From Schistocephalus solidus (Eukaryota > Platyhelminthes > Cestoda > Diphyllobothriidea > Diphyllobothriidae), in NCBI GenBank assembly GCA_017591395.1, contig WEDG01004211.1, forward strand, positions 62,001 to 126,000: a stretch of 64,000 nucleotides of DNA, written 5' to 3'. Of the stretch, positions 35,831 through 48,034 are shown piece after piece (the stretch's first letter is position 1; each line of letters begins with the position of its first letter). The translations under genes and the position numbers were made by a program. Under the pieces are notes generated by a model. It did not search any database. It saw only the letters and a program-made list of their open reading frames with translations, and was not told the origin of the DNA.

Positions 35831-37184
35831 GTTCTGGTAGGACGTCTATGTGTCCACCACCAAAGAGCCAGCCCATTTTCTAGCATAAATCCTGCCAGTT
35901 CTACAACAAGCACTCTAACCTTCGAGTCTGCATAGTCTGAGCCCCTTGAACTTGACGGATCGATGAGAAGGCTAGGTCGGTTAGCATATCCCTCTGGCGT
36001 CCGTGACTCGAAGGAGAGGGGTAGGAATGCGGATCTCTGTTCCACCGGCAGTTCTCTCACCCAACTCTTGTACCTCTTTGAAATCTATCAGGACTCCTTG
36101 AATTTTATCGTTTACACAAAGCTCAACTACACTCTACTTCCTCGAAGTAATCGATCCTTATCCAACGACAACACAGTCAAAACTCTAATTTACTTCACAA
36201 TATACTAACCACGACTAAAAAACGATAAGACTGAAATATGATCACTTCCCCCATTAAATCACTCCCCCCAGACCACACTATATCCCATGAACGCGGCGAC
36301 TCCCAAACACTACACCAACGCCATTGTTGAGTGCTGTTCATAATGCCGGCTAGAATGGTAGCAGCAAAACCACCTCCAATAAGGTCATCCGGTATTATCG
36401 CGCACATTTGTAAACTGTGGATTTCCTACTAAACTCCGGGTCGTTTTAGTATTCAACTTTGCCTAGATAATCATGTGGTGTTACGATTAAATGTTCTGGT
36501 ATATGAATAGAATAGGGGAACACCTCCCGGCATGACTGACGAAAGGCAAAATTAAGAACATAAACAGCGCTTTTCTCGCACAAATGGTTGATTCTGGGCA
36601 TCGTGTGGGCCCCAACGAAGCCTTCCATGTGATTTATAAGGTCGCACCAAACTACCCTGGCCCAGCTCCTGCTAGCAACAGCAGATGCGACTGCCATCAG
36701 GTTGAGGAAGTCGGTCTCGTGGGCACAAAAGAACCTCCTGTAAGCTCCGCGCTTAGCATGGTAAACGGTCACTTAACTGCATGCATTCCTCCACGCGCCT
36801 TCTCGCCCTTCCACCCTGGAACGGCTCCACCCCACCCTCACGGCCGCTCAACCCACTGTTCCATATTACCTCCGTCATTTCTATTCACACACGCCCCTAG
36901 CATTGAAAGACGAACATTATTGATTACATATTTAAACTTGTACCCCGTTCTCATATAAATATACTGACCCGACGATAATTTATCGAAAGCACGCATATGT
37001 TCATCTTCTGAATATTTATAGAAGTAAATCTCCCTTTTTGCCGTGTAAAATTACCACAGTTTCTTTACCCGTGGCTTTATCGCTTACGCTGCCACCGAGA
37101 AAATAAGTGAGATGAGCAAACTTAACTTCATAATTTTGGTGGTAGACGGCCAACTTTCCACTGAACCCCTGTAGTTCAAAAAAC
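35831..37184. other. No recognisable feature
   Basis: Short unrelated frames, and a C-rich pyrimidine stretch at 36780-36900. Confidence 0.35.
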
Positions 37185-37515
37185 AAATGTTGTGAACATG
37201 TAGAAGCCCTACTCCGGACGTCTGCTGCGATGCTGAGTATCTCGCGCGTGCCAGTGGCAGTCTGGTCCTCGACAAATCGCAGCTATAAAAACCGATCAGT
37301 GCACCTCAAGGCCGGCACAGACATGTTCTCGCTCAAGGCGCTATGACGCATGCTCACTGTCACATGAGAAACCTGCTCTTTCGGCGCCCGACTGCCAACT
37401 TCCTACAACCCATCATCCATAAGTAAGTACAGAATACAATACTAGCGTCCGACTTCTCCTCCTACTCTTCGAAACGAGGCCTGAAGTTCGTAGAGGCCAG
37501 GGTCTGCCCCAGTTG
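37185..37515 (-). repeat. Dispersed repeat, GATTGGCCGG family (copy 3)
   Basis: Matches copy 2 along its length in the same orientation, including TCGGCGCCCGACTGCCAACT at the 3' side on the plus strand. The central GATTGGCC block is altered. About 1.7 kb separates copies 2 and 3. Confidence 0.6.
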
Positions 37516-37959
37516 CAGCGGTATTTAAATGCAAGTTTCTTCCCAACAAAAGTAAGAAGCAACCATGCAAGCTTGGATTCCAGGCGGGGAGGAGCGGTTA
37601 TATTTCAGTCTTGCAGCCAATCCCTCAAGTGTCAAGCAAACCATATACTCGATCTGATGAAAACGATCAATTACGGTGGCGAACTTTCCTGATTGCAACA
37701 TAGTCTTAATGGCGCCTAGTATGCATAAATTTGCGGCCTTCTAAAATGGGGGCCACACTTCCGCGTACGACCTGAAAGGTTGTGAACATCGTGTGTGATG
37801 CGCAGGAGAAGAAGGCTTTATGCCACGCTGTTTAAGAATTAAAAAATAAGAGACAGAGTGTGGGCAAGCTGGTGCGTCCTTTCCGCGTTAAGAGCTATCA
37901 TGGCGAATTAAAATTCGTGGCCCAAATGCTTCCTAGTTGACGGTTCCCATTCCACCCGA
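37516..37959. other. No recognisable feature
   Basis: Nothing supported. Confidence 0.3.
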
Positions 37960-38195
37960 AGGCAGATTTGCAACAATGAATTTAATGCATTGACCCAGTT
38001 GTGAAAAACTCGGTGGTATGATTTGAACCCACGACAACAAGGGGAGGGCTTTGTTACAGCCAACGCTCTAGACTGATTGCGCAATAAATCCTGCTTTGGG
38101 CAGTCAGCATACTGCATCCGAATTGGTGGATTCCATACGGTGCAGCAGGCTGGGTGGGTAACTTGACCCAAGTGGGATTAAACTCACGACTCCCG
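37960..38195 (-). repeat. Second tRNA-derived SINE family, minus-strand pieces
   Basis: On the minus strand AGAGCGTTGGCTGTAACAAA, CCTCCCCTTGTTGTCGTGGG and TTCAAATC (B box, 38030-38021) are followed by TTTTTCACAACTGGGTCAAT. A further partial piece at 38195-38150 repeats the B-box end (GAGTTTAATCCC, TTGGGTCAA). This family differs from the SINE that carries a hammerhead and has no such tail. Confidence 0.7.
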
Positions 38196-38202
38196 ATAGT
38201 GT

Positions 38203-38345
38203 CTCATAGCTCAGGTGGCCAGAGCATTGGCTGCAGTAAAGCCTCCCCTTGCTATCGCGAGTTCGAATCCCGCCATGTCCGTTGAATTTTTCACAGCTGG
38301 GCCAACTGAGTTATTCAAATCTGTCAAAACCTCCAGTAATTAATT
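38203..38345 (+). repeat. Second tRNA-derived SINE family, plus-strand copy
   Basis: TAGCTCAGGTGGCCAGAGCA (A box) and GAGTTCGAATCCCGCC (B box, 38260) bracket GCCTCCCCTTGCTATCGC. The 3' part TTTTTCACAGCTGGGCCAAC matches the minus-strand copy about 100 bases away. The tRNA-like block is too irregular to be a working tRNA gene. Confidence 0.75.
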
Positions 38346-39518
38346 AAATCTTATGGCATCACTCCGAGAAGGCTGTGAGAGTGGTTTCGTGCCGATTAAG
38401 GAGGCATTAGCATCTGTGTAGCGGGTATCAGCAGCGGCTAATGTATAGCAAGCCAATGTTCAAACAATTGTCTTCAGTCGTATGCGATTCCCTTGCCACC
38501 GGAACACGAGGAGGATGTCAAGAGAGAGAAAAAAAGAATTGGTTGTCCTCAATTTCGACGGTCGAGGTATCAAGGCGCATTAATATAAGATATTGGCTGC
38601 ATAGCAGGTTCATGCCTTCTTGCTGCTCCGATTTTCAAAAATAAAACAAACCATAGTACTATTAGCAGTAAGTAATATTCGAGTCGCATCAAATTGTATT
38701 ATGGGGAATTTAAGCCAGCAAACGCTTCAATAACCTTATTATTTACCCTCAAATAAACTGAACTACAGAAAAAAACTGATTATCTCCCTAATTCTGAGGC
38801 GCTGATTGCGATGATTTACATATAGGAACGTTGAAGAGGGGAAGAAGTGAATTTCGCTGAGGTCTTTTTACTGACGAAATATATATATCACGTCATCATG
38901 CGTAAATAAAACTTGTGGATGCAAATGTGCCACATTAAACGGAATTAGTAGGTTTTCAGTTTTTTACTAACTTGCTGTTATGCACGCTTTGAAAACATTA
39001 TCACGGTTGCCAAATCTTTTCGGACCTAAAATTGTGACCAACCTCAGTAAGTATTCGGTCAGCGGTCAGCTGATGGAGGGAATAAAATTCTGGCAGGTTC
39101 ACTGAGACCTCACAAAACATCGTAGACTTGCTCACGGATTATAACACAGTTTGACCTTTGGCAGTTTCTTAGAATTTGCTACGAAAACAAATCGGCAGGG
39201 TGTGCGCTCGTTTCAATAAGGCAGATGAGAAGATGCCAAGCTCGTTCGAAACCACCTAAAATAAACTTGGCGGACGCATCCTTTACAGCGATCCCGCATA
39301 TCTGAAGATTGAATGCCTTCATTTAGATTCGTGCATGAAGCCTCATAAAACTTGTGTGATTGTTCTCACATGCCTATTTTTCTGTAGACTCACTATTTTG
39401 TGTTGTAAAAAGGGTGCTCAAAGGCTTCCAAAAAATTTCCCTAAATAACATTAATGGAAGTAAATGCAAACTCAAAATGTATCTAAGTTGAAAAAACGAG
39501 TGCACATGCATGTGCAGG
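38346..39518. other. No recognisable feature
   Basis: Frames are short. No domain or repeat match. Confidence 0.35.
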
Positions 39519-39790
39519 AGAGGTGTGGAAGGGTGCTCACCTATAATTCCTTTCTGTCTAGAACACACTAGCCACCGACTGGCTCCTGGTGGGTCTGGAG
39601 TGTGAGCCCCAAGGCACAACGGGACGAGTATGCGTCCCGTAAACGATTGGTGAGCACCTATCCACACAGGTTGCTATTCCCGATCGAAACCGACAGGACA
39701 ACGATCTCGTGGCGCAGTGGTATCGCAGCAGGCTACGTTGATAGGGGAGGTCCTGGCCGCTCCCAACTTCTGACCTGGTTCCGTAGAAGG
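39519..39790 (+). repeat. tRNA-derived SINE, head and tRNA-like part (copy 6)
   Basis: The arms AGGGTGCTCACCTAT and TTGGTGAGCACCTATCCAC reproduce the head palindrome of the 16.2-kb copy. GCTATTCCCGATCGAAACCG, then ATCTCGTGGCGCAGTGGTAT (A box) follow in the same order. No B box or hammerhead tail is found, so the copy is 3'-damaged or replaced. Confidence 0.65.
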
Positions 39791-39839
39791 AGATAAGAAT
39801 TAGGACGCCAATTGGGAGGATAGTTTATTTTGTACAGAA

Positions 39840-40140
39840 CGATTGCAGACTTGGTTGGAGGAAGTTGGCTGCCGAACGAAGGCACGTCCAACCGCTGCGT
39901 CTGCGACGTTCCCAAGCGTGTGAGACCGCGCGGTCGTCACAGGGCATCCAGCGTGATCAGATGTAAGTCAGCCTTGAAAATGATTGGCCGGTGTGGACAG
40001 TCAGGATTGTCAAGGGCCAGACAGCCATTGGTGCGCACGTGCATGTAGACGCGAGAGGTTCAGCGTTCAACATGCGCACAGTCACTACATCGGGTAGAGC
40101 GTTGAAATTAAAAGGTCGTGGTTTCGAGCCACAGGTATAC
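39840..40140 (+). repeat. Dispersed repeat, GATTGGCCGG family (copy 4)
   Basis: ATGATTGGCCGGTGTGGACA, CCATTGGTGCGCACGTGCAT and GCGAGAGGTTCAGCGTTC closely follow copy 1 (3.6 kb). It is followed by a tRNA-like GGGTAGAGCGTTG...GTGGTTTCGAGCCACAG at 40093-40135, suggesting a tRNA-related end. Confidence 0.7.
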
Positions 40141-40204
40141 TCATCCCTTCAATTTTTCCCAAAATTTCGCACACGACATCTAAATCAACGTGTCAATTGA
40201 TACA

Positions 40205-40620
40205 TGACGCATCGGAATGCATGACTTTAAGAAACTCTCGGTCTCTTTGGAGGGGATGACTGCGACAATGCACGTTTTGTTCAGGCAAATGCGCCCACGA
40301 TGTCAAGGGTGTGCATGGCCATTTGATAAGGTGATGTCACCTCTTAACTACTAAATGATGTTCATGTATACGTGTAGAGGCAGATTTTTCCGTTTGATCA
40401 CAATATACAGCATTACAGGTATCGCATGGCATCTTGCAGACAACTTCTTTCTTACCAAGATAGCCAAGCCTATCCTTAGGTTGGACAAGCTCAGGGCGTA
40501 ACGCAGTCATTGGTGTTTGTGCCACATTTATTTGGTATTTCCTCAAGTCTCTTTTAACTAATTCAGATATCTTCCTAATAGAAGGGAGGATTCGCCAATT
40601 ATTTGCTTCCGGCGTACGAT
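40205..40620 (-). pseudogene. Penelope-like GIY-YIG endonuclease remnant
   Basis: On the minus strand ILPSIRKISELVKRDLRKYQ, PELVQPKDRLGYLGKKEVVC and KMPCDTCNAVYCDQTEKSAS lead to TRIHEHHLVVKR and a stop. This is the Penelope-like junction of the RT C-terminus and GIY-YIG nuclease (family form: VVYKI.C..C...YVGQT...TRI.EH). Both nuclease signature motifs are altered: VVC in place of VVY, and YCD in place of YVG or YIG. A shifted frame (LNKTCIVAVIPSKETES) continues the homology weakly to 40205. The sequence is distinct from the fragment at 11.3 kb, so at least two Penelope lineages have been here. Confidence 0.7.
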
Positions 40621-41598
40621 TAGAACTACTTAGTTCCTTTTCTTTTGACCCTCTTGTTTCCTACATCAACGTACAAAATGTCTAGGGTAACCATTTTGGG
40701 AAAATAATCAAAGCAGGCAATTTACCTAGGCTTGGTAGATTTCTGCGTTAGACAAACACGTTTTTTGCTTGACGTAGCAGACTGTTGAAGGCACTCTGCT
40801 TGTGAAAGGGAAGGTTATTACTCTCAAAGTGTAGAGTTACTTCATCATAGGTTTATTTGCGGTTAGAGGATGTGTATAACAGTCTTTCACCGTACGAGGT
40901 GAAATAGTAATCTTAACTTAACGTGGCGGGTACCTCTGTTTGTGCGTCGAAGGCATCAACCCCAGTTGCCTGTTTTGGTCGCCTAGGGTGTGCTGAAAGT
41001 ATATACCTGTCCGTATTGTTGGGCAAAGGTATACAATGTCTTAACTTTGAGTAACTGGGCCTATAAAAGGGCTTAAACAAGCTGCAAGATTGATGTTTCC
41101 GGAGCACAACCACTCCTTCGGAGGTATAGTTTAATCCCTTAGAGGAAAAAACCCGTGACAGACAGTCGAGGATGAAGAGCCGGTAAATCAAGACACTGGG
41201 TAGCCGAACATCTGGGTGAATCGGAGGGGTACTAAACGATAGGTGGTTACCAGCCGAGTTCTAATAACGGACAGGAGGGCTACTTAACTTCGTGCGCTTT
41301 AATCAGTTCACAGTCCTATCCATCCGTAATGCGAGTGTTGTTCTGGACAAGAAGCCTTTAAAGGCAAGAAGATGGATTAAAACACCGTGGTTGACTGAGA
41401 ACTACTTAACCCGGTCTGTGTGATGATGAAAGTGGCGTGCTTCTCAATGAAGCAAAGGTCGATGGGCACCGATGTGAACTGAGCACCAATTCGAAGATTC
41501 AGTAACTGACCCTTATGTGTATCTGGGCTGTGCAGGATGATAGAGGTCCGTCCACTTGACTTTCAGTTATTTTTTTGGCAAGACTTGCAGGTGGCCTT
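40621..41598. other. No recognisable feature
   Basis: A minus frame at 40913-41191 shows no domain. Some of this may be upstream Penelope sequence decayed past recognition. Confidence 0.35.
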
Positions 41599-41695
41599 GC
41601 GCTAAATTCTACATAGCGTTAAGAGTACCCCATATTCTAACTCTGAACTTAACTCTAATCCTAACCGAAAGCTTAATCTCTCTGGAATTTAGCGC
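41599..41695. repeat. Short inverted-repeat element with telomere-like interior
   Basis: GCGCTAAATTC (41599-41609) is inverted exactly as GAATTTAGCGC (41685-41695). The interior holds CCTAACC-like units (TTCTAACTCTGAACTTAACTC, TCTAATCCTAACCG). Related blocks are at 16995, 23750, 50460 and 59730. Confidence 0.7.
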
Positions 41696-43399
41696 GAGCC
41701 CACGCCCCCCTCCCCTCCATGAGAATGGTTTGCATTCCTGTGTGCCAAATATTTCTGGCAGGCTTCAATTATGGTTTGTTTTTGGTCAGAGACGGTGTAT
41801 TTTCTGGATTTTCTACCCCCCTTTACCTTACTTCCCTAAGCAGTTTTTTTCTTCTACCCTCTATTGGAAAATGGAGACCTATTGGACGCTGCCTCCATTT
41901 TCAAGGTAAGAGTTTTTTCACTGCCTATTTTCTAGTTCATAATTTATTTCGAAAAATCGCTAAATATTGCCCTAACAGGACAAGTTCTGCCTACATTATT
42001 AAATAGTCGTACATTTTCTCTGCACACAGCGTCATTATTTTATTTCGGTACAAAGTTTTTTTCGACAGCGCCTTCCCCGCGCTAACCAAATATAAATTCT
42101 AAAACTGCAGCTCAGAGATGGCTGTATAAAGCCATGATGATTTTTAAACAAAAAGTTACATTCCACTAGCGTCTTAAACAGAACCACGAGACGATCAGGT
42201 ACCATTCCGCTGGGAAGTCATTTACGTCGTAGGAACAGCCGCTGGCTTAAAGAGTGCTTTCAGTGACCAAGGTGCGTATGCTTGCGTTTGACCTAGGTGG
42301 CCTGTGTCCGAAAGCGCAAAGTAAACCTTGGGTTTAAGTGACCAGCCATATTCGTTGGAAATACGAACAGTTAACCTTTTAACGCTAAGCCCATATAAGA
42401 ATGAGCTACTTTGAAAGAGCTCCAACGGATTTGTCCCCTTTAGTACACCTTTTCGCTGGAGTGATCGTGCCTTCCGCAGAAACTCAAAAATTACGTATAC
42501 TAAAACTTATCTTACTTTTTATTTTGTCTTATCTCATTGATGTTGCTCCTTCTGGACGTGAGAGAGCCGAAATCGAACTCAAGCTATGAATTAATATTCT
42601 CCAACTATTGATGCTACTGAAATGAGAATATGAGCAAGTGAGTCACAAGACGGCGTGTGCGCATTTTACCTAGAGTGGCGTCATTGTTAACAGGCGTTCC
42701 ATAGCATGGTATGACAAAAACGCTTCGCGTTACCAAACTACTATCCAGTTTACCTACGGCTCAGGGACAGGAGGACGCAGTCAGTGGGCATTTCAGTGCC
42801 TACTCACAGGGTTGGAAATTTGCTGGAGTCTTTACCATGCAAGAATACTCTGCCTACAACAGTAACCAGGGCAGCCTGGCAGAAAGGAAGGAGGAGAGCA
42901 GTGCTGTGCTACTGATGCAGTCTTTTATTACATCATTTCTCGATCTGCTTACAAACTATTCCAAACTTATTCAGCGCATGCCACCCCCCACGAGGGTTCA
43001 CTGTGTCACCTGTTGGCTCAGCGAAGTTCGTTCCAGAGAGTAGGTCTACTCAGAGGATGCAAAAAGGGCGGGCGGGCGGGCAGATAGGGGAGTATTTCTT
43101 GCCTGACGGCTAGTGAAATCGAGCGTATCGAGTCCGCCCAATGCGGACATTCGGCATGTGGTACCATGAGGCAGCCGGTACATCCAGGAACGGTATTAAC
43201 TGTCGAACTAAGTCAGATGAGGGTGACTGAGGTTGTCCTCCCTAGCCGATGAATTCGCGTGAGTGGCATGCGCTAAACGGAGGCCTTTGTGCTACTCCAG
43301 CCCCGGTGCTAGATTTGGCGTTGAGCTGTCTTCGTCCACGTTTGCCACTGGCACACGCTGTAGGGGCATGGGAATGCAAGGTTGACAGTGCTTAGTATC
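41696..43399. other. No gene recognised
   Basis: A plus frame at 42711-43043 is open but has no domain. A (GGGC)-rich run lies at 43065-43082. Confidence 0.35.
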
Positions 43400-43985
43400 T
43401 AGCTTTATTAAATCTGACGCAATAGAAGTCGGAGCTTGGAAGATTGCCATCTGATAAGTGAACCAGGTTCACTTTGCAGACTGAGAGCAAAACTGGAATG
43501 GATGCCACTTCCTAATGCTGTTGCTTTTATGGAAATCCGCTTTGACGAAAAGCCAGTGATTCCTTCTGTTTGACGGCTTTCTTGCGAGTGCAGCACACAT
43601 GCTTGTCCGCCCCTTCCCCATGAGGCTTTTCTGCTGCAGGTGTGATCCGAGCCCGAGACTATCACAGGACGCGGTAAACAAGATAACTCGGACTTCATAG
43701 TCGGCCCCGTATGTCTTTGTGCGGGGTGGCCGACTTATGGAGTGACATCCAAACTACAACGGCTTCTTCTTAATGTGGCTTTTATGGCACTGCCACCTCG
43801 TGGGATCCGAGCCAGGTGTGGGGGAGTGCCTAGGGGTGGCTACACCTGCGCCCTTTACCGCTTCCGGCCTTCTTGACTTGGTCATGACGCTGGCCCAAGG
43901 TGGGGGGAGGGAGAGTGTAGCGGATGCAGCTCAAAGTCTACTACCACTGAAACCTAATTCACGCGGGCTGATCAACGCACACTTT
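43400..43985 (+). repeat. Dispersed repeat related to the RTE-flanking array (copy 4)
   Basis: AAATCTGACGCAATAGAAGT and GAGCTTGGAAGATTGCCATC match the unit junction at 28412-28470. After an unrelated insert, GATAACTCGGACTTC at 43681 resumes the match: CGTGGGATCCGAGCCAGGTG, CGCTTCCGGCCTTCTTGACT, GGGGGGAGGGAGAGTGTAGC and ACCTAATTCACGCGGGCTGA. It shows that the array and module of the RTE left flank also occur without the RTE coding part. Confidence 0.7.
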
Positions 43986-45154
43986 TAGTCTGCCATGACC
44001 CGAGCCGATGGCAGCCTCCGGGTCTTCGGTACTGTGAGTATTCTTGTTGGTCTGCCTGTCATCGGTACTGCAGTAGCAGTGATCAAAGCAGTCTAAATTG
44101 TCTAACCCAGGAGTAGCATGGTCGTAAAATTTTTGGTCAGCCGCCCCTGGGCCATGCAGGCTGTGAGTTATTATGACCGTACTACCCCCGTCATTTGGCA
44201 TCCTAGACATAAGGATTGAGACCGCCTTTACTACTGCGTATGGGGCGCAGTTGATAGGCAGACCAAAAAGCATGCCCACAGAACTACGGACTCGCTGAGG
44301 GTTGCCATCAGCGAGTCCATAGTTAACGTAAATAAAAATCACCTGATCAACGCATTTAGTCATTTCTGAAAACTAATCGAGGTCGAAGAGGTTTTTTTCA
44401 ATAACCTCCTGTGCCGTCACGTACGAACGTGTACTGAAGTCTATGAATAGATACACACTCCTCTATTAAATATTTGGTCTCCTCAATGTTCACACATATG
44501 CCCTCGTCAGTGCTTCAAGATTCACTTCTGCGTGGGCGATCTGTTTGAATGCTAAAAATGAATCAAGAAGGGTAATCTGTTTCCGAACCTCCATTTCTTG
44601 CCGCTTTACCGGAACGCAAGATAAAGATGGTGGCATTCAGGTAGGGTGCAAGGTTCGTCAATTCTAAAGGGTAAACGACAATACTCCCACCCCCCAAACG
44701 ACTACAACACCGACGTAAATATTGGACCAGTGGTTGCGGCGGTTCGCAGACAAACACAGAACCTCCAATGAGGCGAAGCCAATTCTAGGAAATAACAGCG
44801 GTATTACTAAAAGCTACCACCAAGTGCAAAATAATGCTGACTGATCACAGTACGTTAAAGTTTTCATGCGTGGGAAGGACAGTGATTTGGACGGGGTTGG
44901 GAGTGCAGGCGACCTGGATGATAGCCAAGTCTTGATGTGAGAAAGTGCTGAAGTCCACTGCTCCACGCAGATAGAAAGAGAGATTGCGACACCAAATGGA
45001 GAGGAAAACGGAGAGAACAGCAGCGCGCTACCAGTCTCGACCGAATGGCATTTATGCCGCGCACAACGCCTGTGCGCCTATGTACAAAAAGTTACACAAG
45101 AGCAAATGAGCGGGCTGTACAAAATGAAAATGAGAAGGCGGGCGAAAAAGCTGG
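43986..45154. other. No gene recognised
   Basis: Contains a perfect hairpin at 44288-44318. Minus frames at 43959-44363 and 44563-44757 show no domain. Confidence 0.35.
44288..44318. other. Perfect hairpin
   Basis: GGACTCGCTG (44288-44297) and CAGCGAGTCC (44309-44318) form a 10-bp stem with an 11-base loop. There is no T run after it and no known role. Confidence 0.6.
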
Positions 45155-45295
45155 TTAAAGTCGAACGTCTGAAGGTGTACGTGGGTCCACGTTGAGACGT
45201 AAAGTACCCGAAAACGGATGTCCGCACGAAGGAGGATGGGGATAGGGAGCCATGAGCCTAAGATGCCAATTATACGTCGTGGTCGGGGGTCCAGA
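45155..45295 (-). CDS. Possible 3'-terminal exon of the Ser/Thr/Pro-rich gene
   Basis: A pyrimidine-rich tract and GGCTGTTGCAG precede an open frame beginning SGPPTTTYNWHLRLMAPYPH and ending TPSDVRL at a TAA (45155-45157). It is Pro-rich like the upstream exons and starts in phase 0. It would join the 48-kb exon only through a phase-adjusting exon, for example a shortened 47692-47653 exon ending CATCAGCAG|GTGTAT. This is a guess from splice signals alone. Confidence 0.22.
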   Translation of the reverse strand, partial: SGPPTTTYNWHLRLMAPYPHPPSCGHPFSGTLRLNVDPRTPSDVRL

Positions 45296-47502
45296 CTGCA
45301 ACAGCCTTTCTAGACAGAAGAACTGAAGAAAATTAAAAAGACATATTAAACTGAGCACAGTGACGCTGAAATTGAGTAAGTAGGTGATAATGGGCCTAAA
45401 GCAAGTGGAGGAGAGGGAAGTTATGATAGGACAGATTCTACTGAAAGAAAAGTTCACACATAGTAAGGATGACGAACACGCAATTCGAGAGAGAGAGAGC
45501 GAGGGAGTTTATTGGTTGCTAGACCGAGTAATCCCAATAGGCTACCCAGGCTCTTCCATTCATTTCGAATTAATGGCAGCGAATGGAAGGCTGTTGCAGT
45601 ATACACATAAAGTACATGAAGGATCATACTAACAGCATAAGTACTAGCTAAACGTCCTGACACGTGTTTCACCAATATTCTGCAGTTACACGAAGAACAA
45701 AACATGCAATTATGCAAGGGTTGTATACACTATATTACCCACTGTAATATCCCACCCGTAAAACCCCTATTACCATCGGTCCTGTATTACACGAGCCTGG
45801 GGTTTCTGGCTTTCTCGGTGCCGTACATAACCTACTGTTACCGTTACACGACATAGCTGCGAGGTTTTCGGTTCATCGGAGGATCGCCCAGCATTTCCCA
45901 TTTGAAGTATATACCACAGCTTTTAATCTCTTCAGAAAGTAATGCGTTAACGTGGAGTAAATCCTTCGGGACAGACCTTTTAAAGGCGCGGTCCAAATAG
46001 TTGACAGTTTTGCCCCAGATTTGTTTTCGCAAAGTTAGCCCAACGACTTTTGGGGAGAGAAAGAAGCTGAAAATGGAAAATTGGAGTATTCACGCCAGTA
46101 AAACTGACTGGGAACGCTGGGGACACAAACTAATGAACCGAACGTCGTCCCGCGGTTGTGTCAAACGGTGACAGAAAGGCCACAAAATCTGCGTGCCTGG
46201 GCTGCCTGTATGGCGAATCGTGCAACACGTGTATATTACTGCTGAATACCTGTTGGTATCTTATGACTACTATGCAGTAGAACTTATGCATTTCGTCTTT
46301 CAACCAGGTCGGAACATTAGACCCAAGTGAAAAGGTATCAAGAGGCATTGATAGCAAAAATTGCCCCTCGATAACTTGCTTTAAACGGCAAAAACTTCAT
46401 TTCAGACAACTTGGTGAGAGCAGATGATTCCAACCTCCACGGTATTAAATCAAACAGTTCGGGCAGAATAAACACCAGTCTATAACCTAACACACGCATT
46501 AAGGTCCTAGGGCATTAGACCAGACTAGTTTGATTTTTAAAATATAGCCATTCTACCCAGTGACCAAGATAGGAACGGCAACCTATAGCAAAGGTGGGAG
46601 GAAAATATAAGGGAAGGAGGTAACCGAAGAACTGCATTTTCTGACAGAACGAAACAATTGATAACAATCCAAGGTTTTTGAAGTAGAAAATGTGTGGGTT
46701 GAGTGTGTGATTGGACATCTCGGTTTTAATAGACACAAATGTTTTGTATCAATGCTTAGCCCGCTGTTAAAGTCCATGGTACATTCACCATGTGACAATG
46801 CGAAACAGCGACGACGACTAGAGATTAACGTGGGGCACAGTGGCTTACCGCAAGTTTAAGTTTGCTGTATCCTACACAAACACATGACCTAGTTTTCGCA
46901 AAGACGACAGGCGGAAATCTCCTGCTCTTGAAAGGCTGGTAGTTAGATGTTCGTCGTTCAAAGTCAGATGGGTAGCCATTAGGACCCCACACGCCCAAGT
47001 TTCCGTTACTCGTCTAGACTACGCCGTGAACAGAAAAGCAATATAGCGAAAATCATTGAAATAGTGAAAAAACCGGAAAAATATTTTAAAGCTCGGTGTT
47101 GTTATGCAGAGCATCTAGAAAGGGCTCAATCGCAACTTATATACTGAAGATTGTTTCGAGGTAGAAACAAGTCCTTGTCATCTGTGACATAAGAATTATC
47201 GGCCTTCTTCGCCGTAGAACACAAACGCACAAAGTTTCCCTTTGGTAAATTTTTGTTTCTCGACAGGGGCTTGCAGCAGGTGGAGTACTATGAATTAGTC
47301 GTAAAGAAGTGACGTGCCCTAGTTAGTCATATTTAAGTACGTAGCCACACCAAATTGATGCTTTCGATCCTCACAATCGCAGCGACGACCCACCACACAC
47401 CCTTCCTGACCTAGTTACCAAATCTTGGATGTTTAGACCGAAAATAAACGCCGAAAGAGGTCGCGAAGGGAAAACATGTCCTGTACGTGGCAAAAAAAGG
47501 CT
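45296..47502. other. No gene recognised
   Basis: Minus frames at 45844-46032 (SVPKDLLHVNALLSEEIKSC) and 46130-46357 look protein-like but have no clear borders or domain. Confidence 0.3.
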
Positions 47503-47692
47503 CTAGGCGATGAGCTGTTGTGTCTGCCACGGTTGTGCTTTGTCGCTGACTAGGCAGTGGCCAAATGAATCGTTACGTACGGTTTGTACGCTGCACCATG
47601 TAATGTCACTACCGTGGTAGCTCAGACTATGAAGTTCAGCGCCCATGGGATACACCTGCTGATGAGGCAGCCAGCGTGAGGTGGCCATACTG
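47503..47692 (-). CDS. Possible 3'-terminal exon, Ser/Thr/Pro-rich gene (alternative)
   Basis: After TACGACTTCAG an open frame starts with one base (C) and then SMATSRWLPHQQVYPMGAEL, ending QTQQLIA at a TAG. The single leading base completes the GG left by the 48035-48458 exon to give Gly, so the phases agree. The pyrimidine tract is poor and no poly(A) signal is evident, so the link is tentative. Confidence 0.35.
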
Positions 47693-48034
47693 CTGAAGTC
47701 GTACACGTCATTATCTTTCCCGAATTGCTACATTCACAGTGGTAACCAGTTGTTAAAATAGGCAGAGAATAGTGCGCGCAAGTTTTAGATTTTCAACCAC
47801 GGGGTACCAGCTGGACGATAAGTGGTTCACAGTCCAGTGGGTAGTAGTTGCCGCGATAGTTAATAAAATTACAAACATTACCGAAAAACACTTGTACGTA
47901 AGAGAAATAGAAATTACGGTGAAAGATACTTCGCTTTTGGTGTGAAAAAGGCCGATAACGAGAATGGTAAGTGCAGAAACGGCGGAGGTAAAGAAACAAG
48001 TTCGTCCCAAGGGTCGCAGGCTACAATAACCTAC

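Noticed and set aside
35293..36060. Open frames of 110-146 codons on both strands as genes
   Set aside because: They overlap a dispersed repeat also found at 3.6, 37.2 and 39.9 kb and have no domain.
38203..38280. Functional tRNA gene
   Set aside because: A and B boxes are recognisable, but the acceptor stem does not close and a diverged inverted copy sits next to it, so it is a SINE.
47655..47690. CTGATGAGGCAGCC as a hammerhead core
   Set aside because: No GAAA strand nearby, and the sequence lies in a possible coding exon.
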